Shown here: positions 23,501 through 47,475 of the stretch, piece after piece
Numbering within the stretch: position 1 is the first letter of the stretch
How the letters are laid out: each line of letters starts with the position of its first letter
DNA from: Aporrectodea caliginosa
Lineage: Eukaryota > Annelida > Clitellata > Crassiclitellata > Lumbricidae
Assembly: GCA_020284085.1 (NCBI GenBank)
Contig: JACEVL010000161.1
Location: 62,001-126,000 of the forward strand
DNA length: 64,000 nt
Direction of reading: 5' to 3'
The notes under the pieces: generated by a model
Seen by the model: the letters and a program-made list of their open reading frames with translations, nothing else
Databases searched by the model: none
What the model was told of the DNA's origin: nothing
Made by a program: the position numbers and the translations under genes

Positions 23501-23868
23501 AACCAGGCCATATATAAAAAGATTATATTGAGAAGTGAATTTATAATGCTACTTTTGTATGGCAGGTTAACCACTATGGCATGTTAATAACTTTTGGGAC
23601 TTAGCACCACTTTGTATTAAGCAAAATGGTGCATAACCTTGGAGTGCGTAAACAAGTTCACACTGCTGCATGTTGCAGTAGATTTAAATGTTGTGATAAC
23701 AATTTATTTATTTATTATTATTATTATTATTTGCTTTATAGGTGTCCAGTTTCTGGCTGCATCAACGAGAAACCTGTAGAACTCGAAGACTTGGAAGAAA
23801 ATAAACGACTTAAGAAGTTAATCCAACGAAATAAGAAGCAGGCCAATAATAATTCAGACAAATTATAG
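20516..23868 (+). CDS. NSMCE2: E3 SUMO-protein ligase NSE2/MMS21 (SMC5-SMC6 complex), five exons
   Basis: This nuclear SUMO ligase sits on the SMC5 arm of the SMC5/6 complex and sumoylates repair and cohesion proteins. The exons 20516-20648, 21347-21456, 22304-22442, 23122-23317 and 23742-23868 are all in phase with GT-AG borders and give about 234 residues, against 247 in human. The first three exons encode helices that dock on SMC5. Exon 4 starts the SP-RING with RCPYTGQEMVNPVTNKRCGH, and exon 5 completes it with RCPVSGC, giving the C-C-H-C zinc ligands of the family; DLEENKRLKKLI follows. The ATG at 20516 is the first in frame and follows an acceptor-like site, implying an upstream non-coding exon. 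Intron 3 carries a small hAT MITE; nothing coding is disturbed. Confidence 0.95.
21155..21225 (+). repeat. Retroelement tail family 1 in NSMCE2 intron 1
   Basis: 'tacagcgcagtgcgtttgtc' and 'aggcgcttcaataaag' are followed by an (ATT)n tail, matching the copies at 2,735 and 54,255. Confidence 0.65.
22763..22977. mobile_element. 215 bp hAT MITE in NSMCE2 intron 3
   Basis: An exact 8 bp duplication (ggctattg) lies at 22755-22762 and 22978-22985. The ends are CAGCGGTTTTCAAAC and GTTTGAAACCGCTG. The flanks belong to a decayed SINE (the 'caatcggctattg' block), so the MITE inserted into an older SINE. There is no coding sequence. Confidence 0.88.
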
Positions 23869-25151
23869 GACTATGTTGTGGTTACCAGTTGATTCATAGG
23901 GAAAAGTTCTGCATGGTTACAGTTTTGCAACCGTGATTAAAAATATGCAACTACAACGATTTGGCAGCATTCCAAATGCAACCGTGACATTCTGAACACA
24001 TGTTCGTGTATAATAATTTTCTAGATTTTTATTAATTTTAGTTATATTACCCATTATTATAATATTTCCTTAAGCAAATCTGATGAACCGTTGCAGGGTG
24101 TAATAGTTTCTCAATAGTTCTGATTTTTTTACAGCAGCTGCAGTATAGATCTGTATTTAATCTATAGGTTAAAAGTGTAAAAAGATTAGGTGCTAGCTAT
24201 AAAAAATTATTTAGGCCTATTAGTATTAGTTGTCTATAAATGCATTGTTATAATTACGGTTATCTGGAATTTCAGCACTGTTTAAACACCTTAACTTTAG
24301 GGGGTGTACGGTAGCCTAATGTTTAGCATACTGGACCATCAACTAAGAGCTTATGGTTCAAATTTTCATGTGCATAAACATGTTTCAAGATTTCTGCCCT
24401 GCTTGCATCCCTAGCCAAGTCAGCTGTAATGAGAACACGGACAATGGGAAGATCGGGTGACAATGGTAAGGACTCGCCAACAGCCCTTGTATGTTGAGGC
24501 TAAGAAGAATGAAGCCACTGGTTCATACCCATGACTGCCTATCTGCTTCTCTGTCTTACTGATATATGAGTAGGATTTGTTATTATTTTGTGGTTTTAGT
24601 GGCTACATGTACATAATTAAGCAAAATCTTCATGGTACTTGGCAAGGTTTCTTAATTTCATGACGGTTTAGCTTCAGAGCTGTTTGCACGGCACACAAGA
24701 TTTTCTCAAGATAAACACAGAGCAATCAGTGATTTTTATAATAACAAATGTACAATTATTGTATTACATATAGTTGCCTGAAAACAATTTAAAGCATCAC
24801 ATGGAAGATATTTCAGTCAAGTGCCATGTTCAACTACTTCTCCAACGAATCCACCTACGAATTTGATAATCAGAATTCTTCACAACCCACACATGCCAAA
24901 AACAAAAAGCCCCTACAATTCATATACAAGGACCAGCTACAAAACCACAGTATAGATATTCCACAAAAGTTGTTTGTCCAATGTAATTTTAAAAACTTAC
25001 AGAATCACCGAAACCGGTGAGCCAAAAAAATAGTTACAAATTTTGTTACTTAAACTCTGAAGGCCACGGTACTATCGGGCGTCATACACAAAGCACCCTA
25101 AACAATCGGTCTTAAACCTTACATCAATTAAACCCCAGAAGGCAACCAGTC
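23869..25151. other. NSMCE2 3' UTR and intergenic DNA
   Basis: This holds an AT-rich 3' UTR of unclear end and a tRNA-like SINE at 24,300-24,560. NSMCE2 and the downstream zinc-finger gene converge here. A 64-codon frame at 24,826-25,020 has no conserved feature and is not called. Confidence 0.5.
24300..24560 (+). mobile_element. tRNA-like SINE (same family as 27,550 and 60,345)
   Basis: The head 'gcatactggaccatcaacta' is followed by a B-box-like 'ggttcaaat', 'gggaagatcgggtgacaa', 'ggactcgcca' and 'gaggctaagaa'. It is a diverged copy. Confidence 0.6.
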
Positions 25152-28100
25152 CTATGCAACCGTTGCAGTTCTCATGTCGCCACAGTCCATGTGAGCAAAC
25201 TCATCCGGGTGACACTTTTTCCGATGGCGGTGCAACTGCATGAACCATCGAAAGCTCTCGTAGCAGATGTTACAGGCAAACTGGTTGAGGTCAAGGTGGC
25301 TGCCCTTAATGTGAGCCTTAAGCGTCTGGTGGCTCCCGAGCTTTGCCTGACACATCGGGCAGACAAAGTAGGTCAGTCCGACCGCGTTCGACTGGGCTAT
25401 TACGTTCTTGCATAGATCCTCGACCGTGTTCGGATACGGCACCTATAACAAACAATATTTTGTAAGTTCAGTACTATCAAACCATTACAAAAGTCTAGGA
25501 TCAACAATCTATTACAGGGGTGGATTTAACAATTTGGTGCCCAGATTTGTTTAAATTTATTATATATTATTTCTATAATTTGTTATCCCAAAGTTTTAAC
25601 TGTAGCATCATTATATTTATTTCTTGTCGTCTCGTGTTGGTAAAATTGCCACAATACAACTTTGCAAGAACATGATTAACACACGAAAATAACTAGATCA
25701 AGTATTCTGTAATAAATGTATTGGTTCTCAAGTAACTGTCCTTTAAAGATGGCTACAGCAAGTGTGACTAGATGCCAAGGCATAGAAACCAGCAATATTA
25801 GAAATGGGGTGTGGAGATGGTTCAATGGTAACATGCTGGCACAAAGATAGGAAGGACATGGGTTCAATATCTGCTAGCCCCATAAGGTTGACTCAGCCTT
25901 CCACTCCCTAGGGTTACAGACTGTACAATGAGCAGTAGGACAGATGGGTGCCTTGCAGGCTGCCATACAGTTAAATTCAACTCTTGTTATCAACCGTTAC
26001 TACTATATATCATGTAATCTTACTGTGTAATTGTTTGAATTAATACACGAATAGTATTATTTGGCCAATTATCACTCACTCACATACAGTCTAATGCCCG
26101 ACAATTCTAACAAACGAAGTATGAAACAAACAGTATTATAAACAACACTTAAGTATTAAAAACAACACTTAAAGTATTACAAACAAAACTTGAGTTTTTT
26201 TTTGAAGTTGCAGAACAAACTAAATCAGCATTTTCCAATTCCAAACTGTTTACTAAGGTCGTCACACTTCTAGAAGTGTTTCATTATTATAATTATGAAC
26301 ATTTTTAATGCGTGCAAAGTCACAAATGTGGATCTAGTTATGAACAACAACATGGCAAAATCAACATATTCTCTGTCAGCTTTGAAGCAATAATTAAACT
26401 TCTCAAAATTTATGAGGAAAAACACAGTATACTTAATGGTTCAAAAACTGTGCAAGGAAGTTGGTGAAAACCGATACCACGTAAACAGTTTGGAAGTGGA
26501 AAGAAGACTGCTCAATCTGCACTGACAGTACCTTGTGGGAAGAACTTTGGTATTACGAATAGTTCATGGTACTCGTAAAAGCATGGATTGAGGCAAAGGC
26601 CCGGCCGGTCGGGGCAGGCCGAACAACAGAACCGCACTTCCTTTCTCACTTTCTTAGCATAGCACACGCGGCAGCGCTTCTTTGGAGCAAACTGTGAGGC
26701 CGTCGGCGGAATTGGCTCAGGATGGTGATTCTCAAGTGAAAATGGCAAAAGAGCTCCACTGGACGAAAGCTGTCAATTAAAAATTGGCCATTTATCATCA
26801 CATGCACTCCGTTTTATAAACTGCTGCAGCCTCGTAGATTAACTTGTTAGTTAAAACCTACGAAACCGAGCTTACTATAATTCAGTAATATTTGAAAATT
26901 CAACTAAAATCAAGTCATGAAATATGGGGAGAATCCAAAAGTAACAAATTAGTTGACTAAATTTCAAGGCAAATGTTTTAAAGGGCTTGCAGAGCTTGCT
27001 GTATCAGAAACTGTGCCAGCACTGGTAGTCCAAGAACCCTTTTGCCATTTAACCATTTGAAACGACAGACATTGGATGCGACATTCATGTCCAATCCTTC
27101 TCGAGGACCACTCAGTTATCAGAACTTTGTGACTGGTAAAGTTACTGTGCATTTACTACATCCAAGTTACATCTCCAGTGCCAATTGCATACAGATTTTT
27201 GGTTGATAACCACACTCAAAAGATTTCCATCAGCCAGGAATTTTTGATTACTAGAGCCTGTACAACAAGAAACTGAAAGCCAATTTCGTGTCAGATTCAA
27301 ACCCAGGAAACAGTAGTAAATTGTTGTCATCAGTCAGCCACAAACCAAACTGCTAAAAAGCAATCTGTAACAGTCTTCAGGTCACTAAAACCAAGATGAT
27401 GAAAAGTAGAACCCTTACTCTAACTCAAAGAGGCAAAAAATGGTACGAAGTGCTACCAATACTATATTTCTTTAGCCTTGGCATATCCTTGCCTTACGAT
27501 CCTTCCACTGACAGTGTATGGTCGGCATACTCATTTTACAGCCAAGTTTCCTTGTGTGGGTGCTCGATAGTGTAGTGGATAGCATGCTGGACTGTCAATT
27601 GAGAAGTCAGGGCTTCAAATACCCACCAGAGCAGAAATTTGGTTCGAGATTTCTGCGCCATCTTACCCCCCTAGCCAACTCCGCTGACCATACACTGTTG
27701 GTGGGAAGATGAGATGGCGAGGGAGAGGACTGGCCACTCGCCCTCATATGACGAGGCTAAGAAAATCAAGTCGCTAACACTTCTGACCCATGGCTGACTC
27801 GGGGCTAGTTTAAGGGACTGCACTTCTTCCTTGCGGTGTAAGGGCAACACGATATAGAATCCCCAACCTCAGGGTCAACAGTCCAATATTCTAACAAGAA
27901 CACTCTTGCACACTCACTGTAAGAACCAAACCAAAACGAACTCAGAAGATCTTTCAATAACCAACTCTTCCTTATATGCTACATAACTTTTAATGTCCTA
28001 GTACAAATTACAAGCAACAAAAATGGTAAACAATGGACAAGTAATTTAAATGGACTATAATCTAATGCAGTAAATGACCAGCAACATCACACTGAAAAAA

Positions 28101-30530
28101 AAAAATACATGTGCCACAGTTTACAAAAAGCAAAGCAATGGTTCACTCAAAATGGCACACTTCGTCACATAATGAAAGAAATGTCTCTACCAGCAATATC
28201 ATCTGTTTTGGGGTAACGTATACATTTACAGGATTGTCTCCACTGATAATGACTCCATGAAACTTGGTCCCAGAATTAAAGAGATCTCTTAGCACCAGAA
28301 ATTTTCTGTGCCACAATTACTGGTAAAAATCTGAGGAAAGCCTCTATCCACAATAATTCTGAGTAGTTCACAAACAGAAGAATTTTCTGACTGTGGTACA
28401 AACAACAGAAATCATAGCAGGGCTCCAAAACCTTTACTGGTCAGTGGAAGAAGAAGACCAAGAGCAGTCCCTTAAGCTATCCCTTAGAAAGCTATGGGTA
28501 TGAAGCATTAGCGACTTAATTTTCTTAACTCTGGCATATCTGGGTTCGCTTCCCGGTCGGGTCGGATTATCAGAGATTAATTTCTCGGATCTTTACTGCG
28601 GGTGGCTCGGTCGCATTATAAACGTGGAGTACAATACAAACACACAATACAACACATCACAATACAACTGGGGCGCGGTGGTGTAGGGGTATGTTCGGTG
28701 CCTTGCAGCTGGAGGGTTGCGGGTTCGGATCCACCTCAAAAGTCGCCGCGTAGGGACCCTGGGCAAAGTCCTTCACTCGCAATTGCTCATGCGCTTCGGT
28801 GTGAAACTCCGATTCAGCGTTCGCGCAGTAGTCGGGGAGCGCCTCTGAATGGGAAATCTGGTTGGGGCGCTATAACAAGTGTTCAAATACAATACAATAC
28901 AATATGAGGGTGTGCAGCCAGTCCTCTCCCTTACCATCTCATCTTCCCACCGACAGTGTACAGTCAGTGTACTCACATAGCCGATTTGGCTAGGGTGTAC
29001 AGGTGCAGCACAAATGCCAAACCAACATCTACCATGGAGGAGATTTGAACCTCTGACCTCTTGCTTGACAGTCCAGCACGCCAACCACCACACTGTCGAG
29101 CACACCCTATTGAGCAGTATAATGGTAGGAAAATGTCCCAATTTTACAAACAACACAAGAATAAACAATCTGTGAGGACTTCAAATTCACATTCAGTTCA
29201 CTTGGCAGTAGTCAGCAATTTGTTAAATGCCTTGAACAATTAAATGACACTACAAAAAGTAGTCAGATTGTAGTTGTGATCGACATTTATAAAGTGCCAC
29301 TCAGTGAGTTTTGGCCCAAGTCAGTGCTATCACTAACAAATAAAATTGACTTCAAGCGTTTTCAGAACAGATGAAGAGAAAGACTGAGAGCTCAAGCCGC
29401 AATTCCTGCGGAAGATGGTTAGACTAGGAACCTGAATAGGTCTGAATAACCGAGACCTGTATTATAACTCAGACAAGCCAGAGCTCCTAATGCAACAATG
29501 CAAAGAGTGTCAGCATCCAATACGTCACATAAATAAGAAAATTTCTTACCACTGAGGTTGTTGACTGGGTGACCTGATAGTCGGCAAGAGATGAAGAATG
29601 GTTTCCCTGCAGCCTGTTTAGCTCCTCTTGAGCTGCATTTCCTGACCGGGGCCTAATATGCGACTGTCTTTGAGCAACATGCGAGTACGTCTTTGACGCC
29701 GAGCTTCGAGCAAACGAATGCTTTGCAACCGCATCGCAGTTCTCAAACGACATCTGTGTTCGTAAGCGCTTCCGCACAGGCACTGGAAAACTGGGGTCAA
29801 AAGCAGCAATGTCTGCCATGGTCGAAAAGCCGTAATCGTCGTTGTTAATGTCGGTCTCCATCTTAACGAACAAACAATCTTCGTTCTCCAGCTGCTCGAC
29901 CTTGATGTCCGGTGCCGCTAAACCGGGCGTCGAAGTCTGAGACTCAGGCAACGTTGCTTCGACTTCGTCCTGCTTCGAATGGCTGGAATCATCTAGAACA
30001 CGTCTCTCAAAGCCATTTGCTTGTCTATCTTGCCTCAAAGTTTTCTCTTTACTTGAATGCCTACTACGCCGTTTTCTGGCTGTTGAATCACTCCACGAAT
30101 CATTTGGTTTGATTTCGTTCCACTGATCCAAATCAACACCGCTGGTGTCTTCTACCGCTTCGTAGCTTAGGTTTCGGTCATCGAAAGTGGTGCCACCGGT
30201 TTCATCATCCACCGCAAATCGTTTGTTTAAGCGACAGAGATCTGACGATGATGACGCATCCAAATTCTCCTTACAGCGCTCTGGCTCCCCCGTATGCGAC
30301 TCAATGTTAGGAGCGTCGCGTTTGCACCAGGCGTGAGAGACAGTGCTGCCATCTGCAGTCAAAATTTCATTAAAGCTGATGTGAACGAGGTCGTTGTTGT
30401 TTACAGTAATGCAGATGATTGCCTCCACAGACAGCTTCGAATTGTAAATTCCAAGGCTGCTTCTGCAGAGCAGCGGAACAGCGTCCGACAGCATCTTCCT
30501 GAGGCTCGACTTCTTCTCTGCATCAACCAT
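25152..30530 (-). CDS. Probable DNA-binding protein: novel N-terminus, piggyBac-type zinc ribbon, two C2H2 fingers
   Basis: Exon 30530-29550 encodes 327 residues. It starts MVDAEKKSSLRKMLSDAVPL, and the first ~60 residues look folded; an acidic/serine-rich low-complexity region with basic KRRSR and RKRLR patches follows. It ends in phase 0 (GTG|GTAAG). Exon 26769 to about 26557 encodes a Cys-rich ribbon (KKRCRVCYAKK, RFCCSAC, LCLNPCFYEYH) of the kind found at the C-terminus of piggyBac transposases. Exon 25442-25152 encodes two C2H2 fingers (CPMCQAKLGSHQTLKAH..H and CNICYESF..H..CH) and the stop. The donor after the ribbon is uncertain: TTC|GTAATA at 26557 keeps phase, whereas the stronger-looking CAAG|GTACTG at 26532 does not. 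The fingers could belong to a separate transcript. No transposase core is present, so this looks like a host gene. The function is unknown; chromatin or DNA binding is inferred from the fingers. Confidence 0.7.
25800..26060 (+). mobile_element. tRNA-like SINE in the zinc-finger gene intron 2
   Basis: 'gttcaatggtaacatgctgg', B-box-like 'gggttcaatatc', 'ctagccccataaggttgact' and 'caactcttgttatcaaccg' are shared with the copy split across 38,600-38,940. Confidence 0.6.
27550..27840 (+). mobile_element. tRNA-derived SINE, well preserved
   Basis: The A-box-like head 'tagtgtagtggatagcatgc' and a B-box-like 'gggcttcaaatacc' are followed by a body ending 'gggctagtttaagggactgc'. Copies lie at 60,345-60,625 (+), 60,675-60,880 (-) and 28,907-29,105 (-). 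It lies in the long intron 1 of the zinc-finger gene. Confidence 0.8.
28667..28895 (+). mobile_element. tRNA-like SINE with a (AATAC)n tail
   Basis: The head 'ggtgtaggggtatgttcggt' and 'gggttcggatcc' (B-box-like) are followed by 'gagcgcctctgaatggga' and 'gggcgctataacaagtg', then (aatac)n. Short aatac-type repeats also occur upstream at 28,630-28,670, which may be the duplicated target. Confidence 0.75.
28907..29108 (-). mobile_element. tRNA-derived SINE, minus strand
   Basis: This is the reverse complement of the 27,550 family: 'ctcatcttcccaccgacagt', 'gatttgaacctctgacctc' (B box) and 'ttgacagtccagcacgccaa'. It ends in 'cactgtcgagca' at its 5' end. Confidence 0.75.
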
Positions 30531-31540
30531 GTTTCAAAGTCCAACTCATAGATCTAATGCAAAAAAAGAAAAACAGACAACTAGCATTGAGCACAGTTGA
30601 ATTTTTAAACAAGGAAGGTCATCTTTCGACTAGAGGTGTCCAAAGTTTATCAGAATATGGACCATGTACTCAAACCCATTCTTAGTCCAATTTATGCACC
30701 ACTTCATCATAGGATAAATACTTATATTAAATAGGAGTTCAAATACCAGTTGACACCATTACTCACAACATATACAAAGGCTAGACCATTGAATGCATAA
30801 TGCAACACTCATCTCCACAGAAGAATTAATTACAAACTTTGCCAATTGTGTGGCCAATTGTTACCCAACGCACTTTGCTGCTACATATGCCCAGCACTCA
30901 TAAGTCGTTTGCACTTCACAGATCTCTTTTTTAGACCGTCACCATGTTTCAGTGTCTTCAATGCAGTTCATAAAGGCAACGTATAGTTAGTTTGTTCGGA
31001 TACAGACATGCATACTTGCTCATTCGCCAATTCTGAACCTTATTTATTCGACATAGAACTTTTGCTGTTGTCCATCACTTTCAAATGCATTACTTACTAA
31101 CTTAAGAAAGAAGATCAATCTATATGCTAGGGACTCAAGAAGCGACCATGCACTATATCACAACAACTGTGGTTAAATATAGCACTAGTAGCAATTACGA
31201 CATGTTTAATGTCAAAATCAAATGCATCAACATAACATACGCGGATATGAACTTTGTATAGGTTTAGTATGCACATCACTAAAAATGGAATTTTAAAACT
31301 GCATTCCGTAACAGTTTACAACGCATTTCTATACATCGAAGATACGAACCGAGCCGGTGTACAACACAAAAGAACCAGACAAAATTTGCGCGATACAAAC
31401 TATAATATGCAACAAACCTTGAAAATAAATTTTTTCCCACTAATTCTCCAACGAATTAGTCAAATAAACAATTCACAAACATAAGAAACGATAAAAGCTC
31501 CAACTTTTTATTATGGATACCGGAAATAAAGTAAAACAGT

Positions 31541-32293
31541 CAGTGTTGCCACTCAGGTTTTTGAAATAACCCTAGATTTCCTTCTGAAAAAACCCAGAAA
31601 ACCCCAGACTATATAGACCCCAATATTAGGCATAAAATCTGGAAAACGAGAAAGTAAGTATGCTAATAGAAGGGCCGTAGCAAGCTGTAACTGCGTCGAA
31701 ACGAATTTTTGTTTTTCTATTAACATTTCATTTTAATCACTTCAGGTGTATTTCAATTAAAGAAAAAAGAATTTATAAAACTAAGTTTATTAAATATTTA
31801 CTATTGCCATTTACATAATTATTTCAATTTAAAAGTAAATAATATTTCTGTTGAAAGATGAGAGCAGACTAAATTATGCAAATTACGAAAACATACATAT
31901 ACATGTTATAAAACAATGGATATGTGTGTGTGTGTGTGTGTTTGTTTGTTTGTTTGTGTGTGTATGTGCACATGGGTGGGTGTAGAGACCAATCATGGCA
32001 GTTCGCTCTATATGACTTCTCCACCCATTTTGGTCTATGCCAGCACCTCTGGCGATTGACAGCGACAGTAACTCACTCTGTATTTAAAAAAATATATGTT
32101 TTGGACTAAAAATTAAATAGCGTATAAGCTTTTACATTTAATCACAATATAAATATGTTTGTTATGCATGCAAAATGCCAGTGGTCAGAAATATCCCCAG
32201 ATTTATGCATATTTTGCCAAAAAATCCCCAGAACCCCAGACGGAGGCCAAAAACCCCAAATCTAGTGAGAAAACCCCAGCTGTTTCAACACTG
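31541..32293. mobile_element. hAT non-autonomous element, 753 bp
   Basis: An exact 8 bp duplication (aaaacagt) lies at 31533-31540 and 32294-32301. The ends are CAGTGTTGCCACT and ..CAACACTG. Both subterminal regions are rich in 'aaaaccccaga'. A (TG)n run lies at 31,922-31,965. There is no transposase. Confidence 0.88.
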
Positions 32294-32545
32294 AAAACAG
32301 TCATGCTGAAGAATTTATGTAAGTAAGTAAGTGTATATTTTGTTTATTAAACGCAAGCAACCGCTCAGCGCTTTACATACAAAGTTTAAAATAATTGCTG
32401 TAAGGAAACGCCAATTAGGAAAACGAAATAAAATCAACTACAAAACACTCTTATTTCACCAAATAAGGCTGGCACGAAACACGAGAAATGAGCTTGATAT
32501 AAATTATATTAGCGCTTATCGTACCCGCTTCTCCTCATCCCTAAC

Positions 32546-33369
32546 CAGGGCTGTTAAAGGCTTGGTTTTTTGGTTTTTGGTTTTTGGGTTTAAAAAAAAA
32601 AAAAAATCTGCAAATTTTGGTTAGTGGCCGTCCATAAATGACGTCACGCACCTAGGGGTCGGGGGTCGGAAATTTGTGACGATGTGTGACATGGGGTGGG
32701 GGTCTGAGTAGTGTGACGTCACACCAGGTCTATGTTAGTAAATTTAACAATTAGCAACAATTTAATTTTAATTATAACAGCACTAATTTTTAGGATTAAA
32801 TTTTCATTATTTTTGTAATTATTTTAATGTATACGGGCACCATTATTAATAATTTTCTAATTATTACAAAATTTTGTCACCGTTAGATTTTAAAATATTC
32901 ATGCTTTCGCTATTTGTTCCATGAAGGAGCATTTTGCTTCGAAATGGAAATTGGTTTAGGGGGGGGTCAGAGCTTTGTGACGTCATTTTCAGAGGGGTCT
33001 TACTTTTTGTGACGAAGTGTGACGAGGGGTGAGGGGAGGGTTAAAAATCGGCCAAAATAGCGTGACGTCATTTATGGTTTTTTTGGTTTTACAAATTTCA
33101 AAATTATAAATGCCAAAAAGTCGTCTCTTCAAGTCTCTTGGCAATTGTTGTATGGGAGGCCTATTTGTTAACTTCGTTTTATGACATTCTACGATTCTAC
33201 TGTTCTAGTTAATTTCATTTATGTGCATCTGATTAATTTGAACGTATTATGCCACTTTTTGAGTTTTATCATCCGAAATAGGAAAATCTCAAAAACATAA
33301 AACCAAAAACCAAATAAAACCAAAAAACCAACTTTTCATTTTGAAAAAGTTTGGTTTTTTGCACCCCTG
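32546..33369. mobile_element. hAT element nested in the LINE
   Basis: The exact duplication tccctaac lies at 32538-32545 and 33370-33377. The element starts CAGGGCTGTTAAAGGC and ends GCACCCCTG, with ggttttttgg-rich subterminal regions in opposite orientation. Its interior is largely replaced by the MITE at 32,627-33,079. Confidence 0.85.
32627..33079. mobile_element. MITE with ccataaatgacgtca ends
   Basis: The left end is ggccgtccataaatgacgtc and the right end is gcgtgacgtcatttatgg, an inverted repeat whose last few bases on the right appear lost. Internal 'gtgacgaagtgtgacga' motifs recur. A related copy lies at 33,900-34,260. Confidence 0.75.
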
Positions 33370-33899
33370 TCCCTAACACTGCTCGGCCCTTCCGTCACCT
33401 CATCACTAAAATTATTTTGCAAATCGTTCCATAGCCATAGCTGTTCCACCTCTTTGGAACAATTAAACTTCCGCCAGCACTACGACAAATATCTGACCCA
33501 TCCTACGAAGTCACCAAAACTCCACCTCTCGCTATCTCTTCACAGGTCTTTCACTCGAAACTGAAAACATTGCTTTTTGACAAATCCTATCCTGAATCCA
33601 ACACTTCTCCCTGCCTACCTCGCCGTCTCAACACCAAACACCATCCACCTTAGCCGTCTGCCTGTCTGACTCTCTGGATTTTGACCGCTTGCCTTTCGAT
33701 TTTGTTTTGATTGAGCGCCTGTGAATAAGCTGCATGGTTCCCGCGACTTTGCTTTTGTTGGCGCTGTAGAAGTTTCGAGTTTACGATTACGATTATCGTA
33801 GCCTACGATTCGTAGGCTACGACCTCTTCTAGAAACGAATGTTAGGCCTTGGCACAAGGATTCTATATTAGGTCCTTGGCCTTGGCATAGTCATAATTA

Positions 33900-34262
33900 T
33901 ACTTGGGCCGTCCATAAATAACGCCACGCAGCTAGGGGAGGGGTCGGAAATTTGTGACGATGTGTGACATGGGGTGGGGGGGTGGAGAAATGTGACGTCA
34001 CATCAGGTCTATGTAATTAAATTTAACAAATAAAAAAAAAAAATTTAATTTTAATAATAACAGCACTAATTTTGAGAATTAAATTTTCATTATTTTTTAT
34101 TACTTTAATGTAATTAAGAGAAATGTGACATCACATCAGGTCTATGTAATTAAATTTAACAAATAACAAAAATTTAATTTTAATAATAACAGCACTAATT
34201 TTGAGTATTAAATTTTCATTATTTTTTGATTACTTTAATGTATACAGGCACCATTATTAATA
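33900..34262. mobile_element. MITE copy with an internal ~127 bp tandem duplication
   Basis: The left end, gggccgtccataaataacgc, matches the element at 32,627. The segment from 'gagaaatgtgacgtcaca' through 'tactttaatgta' occurs twice (about 33,983-34,109 and 34,110-34,240). The right terminal repeat is missing. Confidence 0.65.
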
Positions 34263-34945
34263 ATTTTCACAGACAGTCATCAGGCTAAGCCCCTATAGTC
34301 AATTCATGATTGCTGAGACAGCAAAGGTCGCGCTCGGCATCGGGCTCAAAATCGTAGGCCCTAATAATAATTGTAAGATTTCTACAACGCCCAGAGACAG
34401 TCAAGTCATGGGAGCAAGCTTATTTATTCACAGGCCCAAGGGTGGTGCACGATGGCATTGGCAGGTAGGCAATTTAGAACTGCAGCGGCGAGATAGGCAG
34501 GCGTAAGGGGCAGGACACGCAGGAGGAACCACAATAACAGAACAACTTTGTGTAAGAAGTGTATTTACAATGTTGAATGACAGACAAGCACAGAGATTTC
34601 ATGAGGTGCAATAATATTATGTTGGCGAGTTTGTATTCTGCATGGTGTATTTGATTATCCCAAGTGTAAACACATTAATTTTGGCACGAAGGAATTTTAC
34701 TGCACTATTCTGAGATCATAGCGTGGCCTTAAGACAGCGAAAGAAAGCAACTGGACGGTGGACCACCAGATATCAGAGCCGAAGTCTCAAACGCAAATTT
34801 CTGCCTTGACAGGCATTCAAACCCCCGACCTTTATTGACATTCCCGCAAGAAAACCATTAGACTATTTTACAGGTTGTATAAAAGGGAATCTGTTTAGAT
34901 TTAACACAGGTTTCTAGACTTTGCAAAGCTCAACACACGACACGT

Positions 34946-47475
<12,530 letters not shown>

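Larger units (their letters stand above)
32320..33860 (+). mobile_element. CR1/L2-like LINE 3' part, interrupted by a hAT
   Basis: The LINE frame (IRLARNTRNELDI, ISAYRTRFSSSLT) stops at the hAT at 32,546 and resumes after it at 33,370 (LLGPSVTSSLKLF; then in another frame PPLWNN and VFHSKLKTLLFDKSYP). Its 3' end, 'gcgcctgtgaataagctg' and 'ttcccgcgactttgc', recurs at 19,850-19,890. It is degenerate. Confidence 0.7.
30531..34945. other. Intergenic region between two minus-strand genes, filled with nested transposons
   Basis: No conserved exon was seen. The first ~1 kb should contain the promoter and 5' UTR of the zinc-finger gene; a TTCCGG (ETS-like) motif is present near 31,520 on the minus strand. 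The rest is the hAT element at 31,541, the LINE with nested hAT and MITE at 32,320-33,860, and a MITE copy at 33,900-34,260. From 34,260 to 34,900 there is unassigned, low-coding DNA. Confidence 0.5.

Noticed and set aside
27550..27840. Functional tRNA genes
   Set aside because: A- and B-box-like motifs are present but the cloverleaf is not kept, and the same head with the same body recurs many times; these are SINEs.
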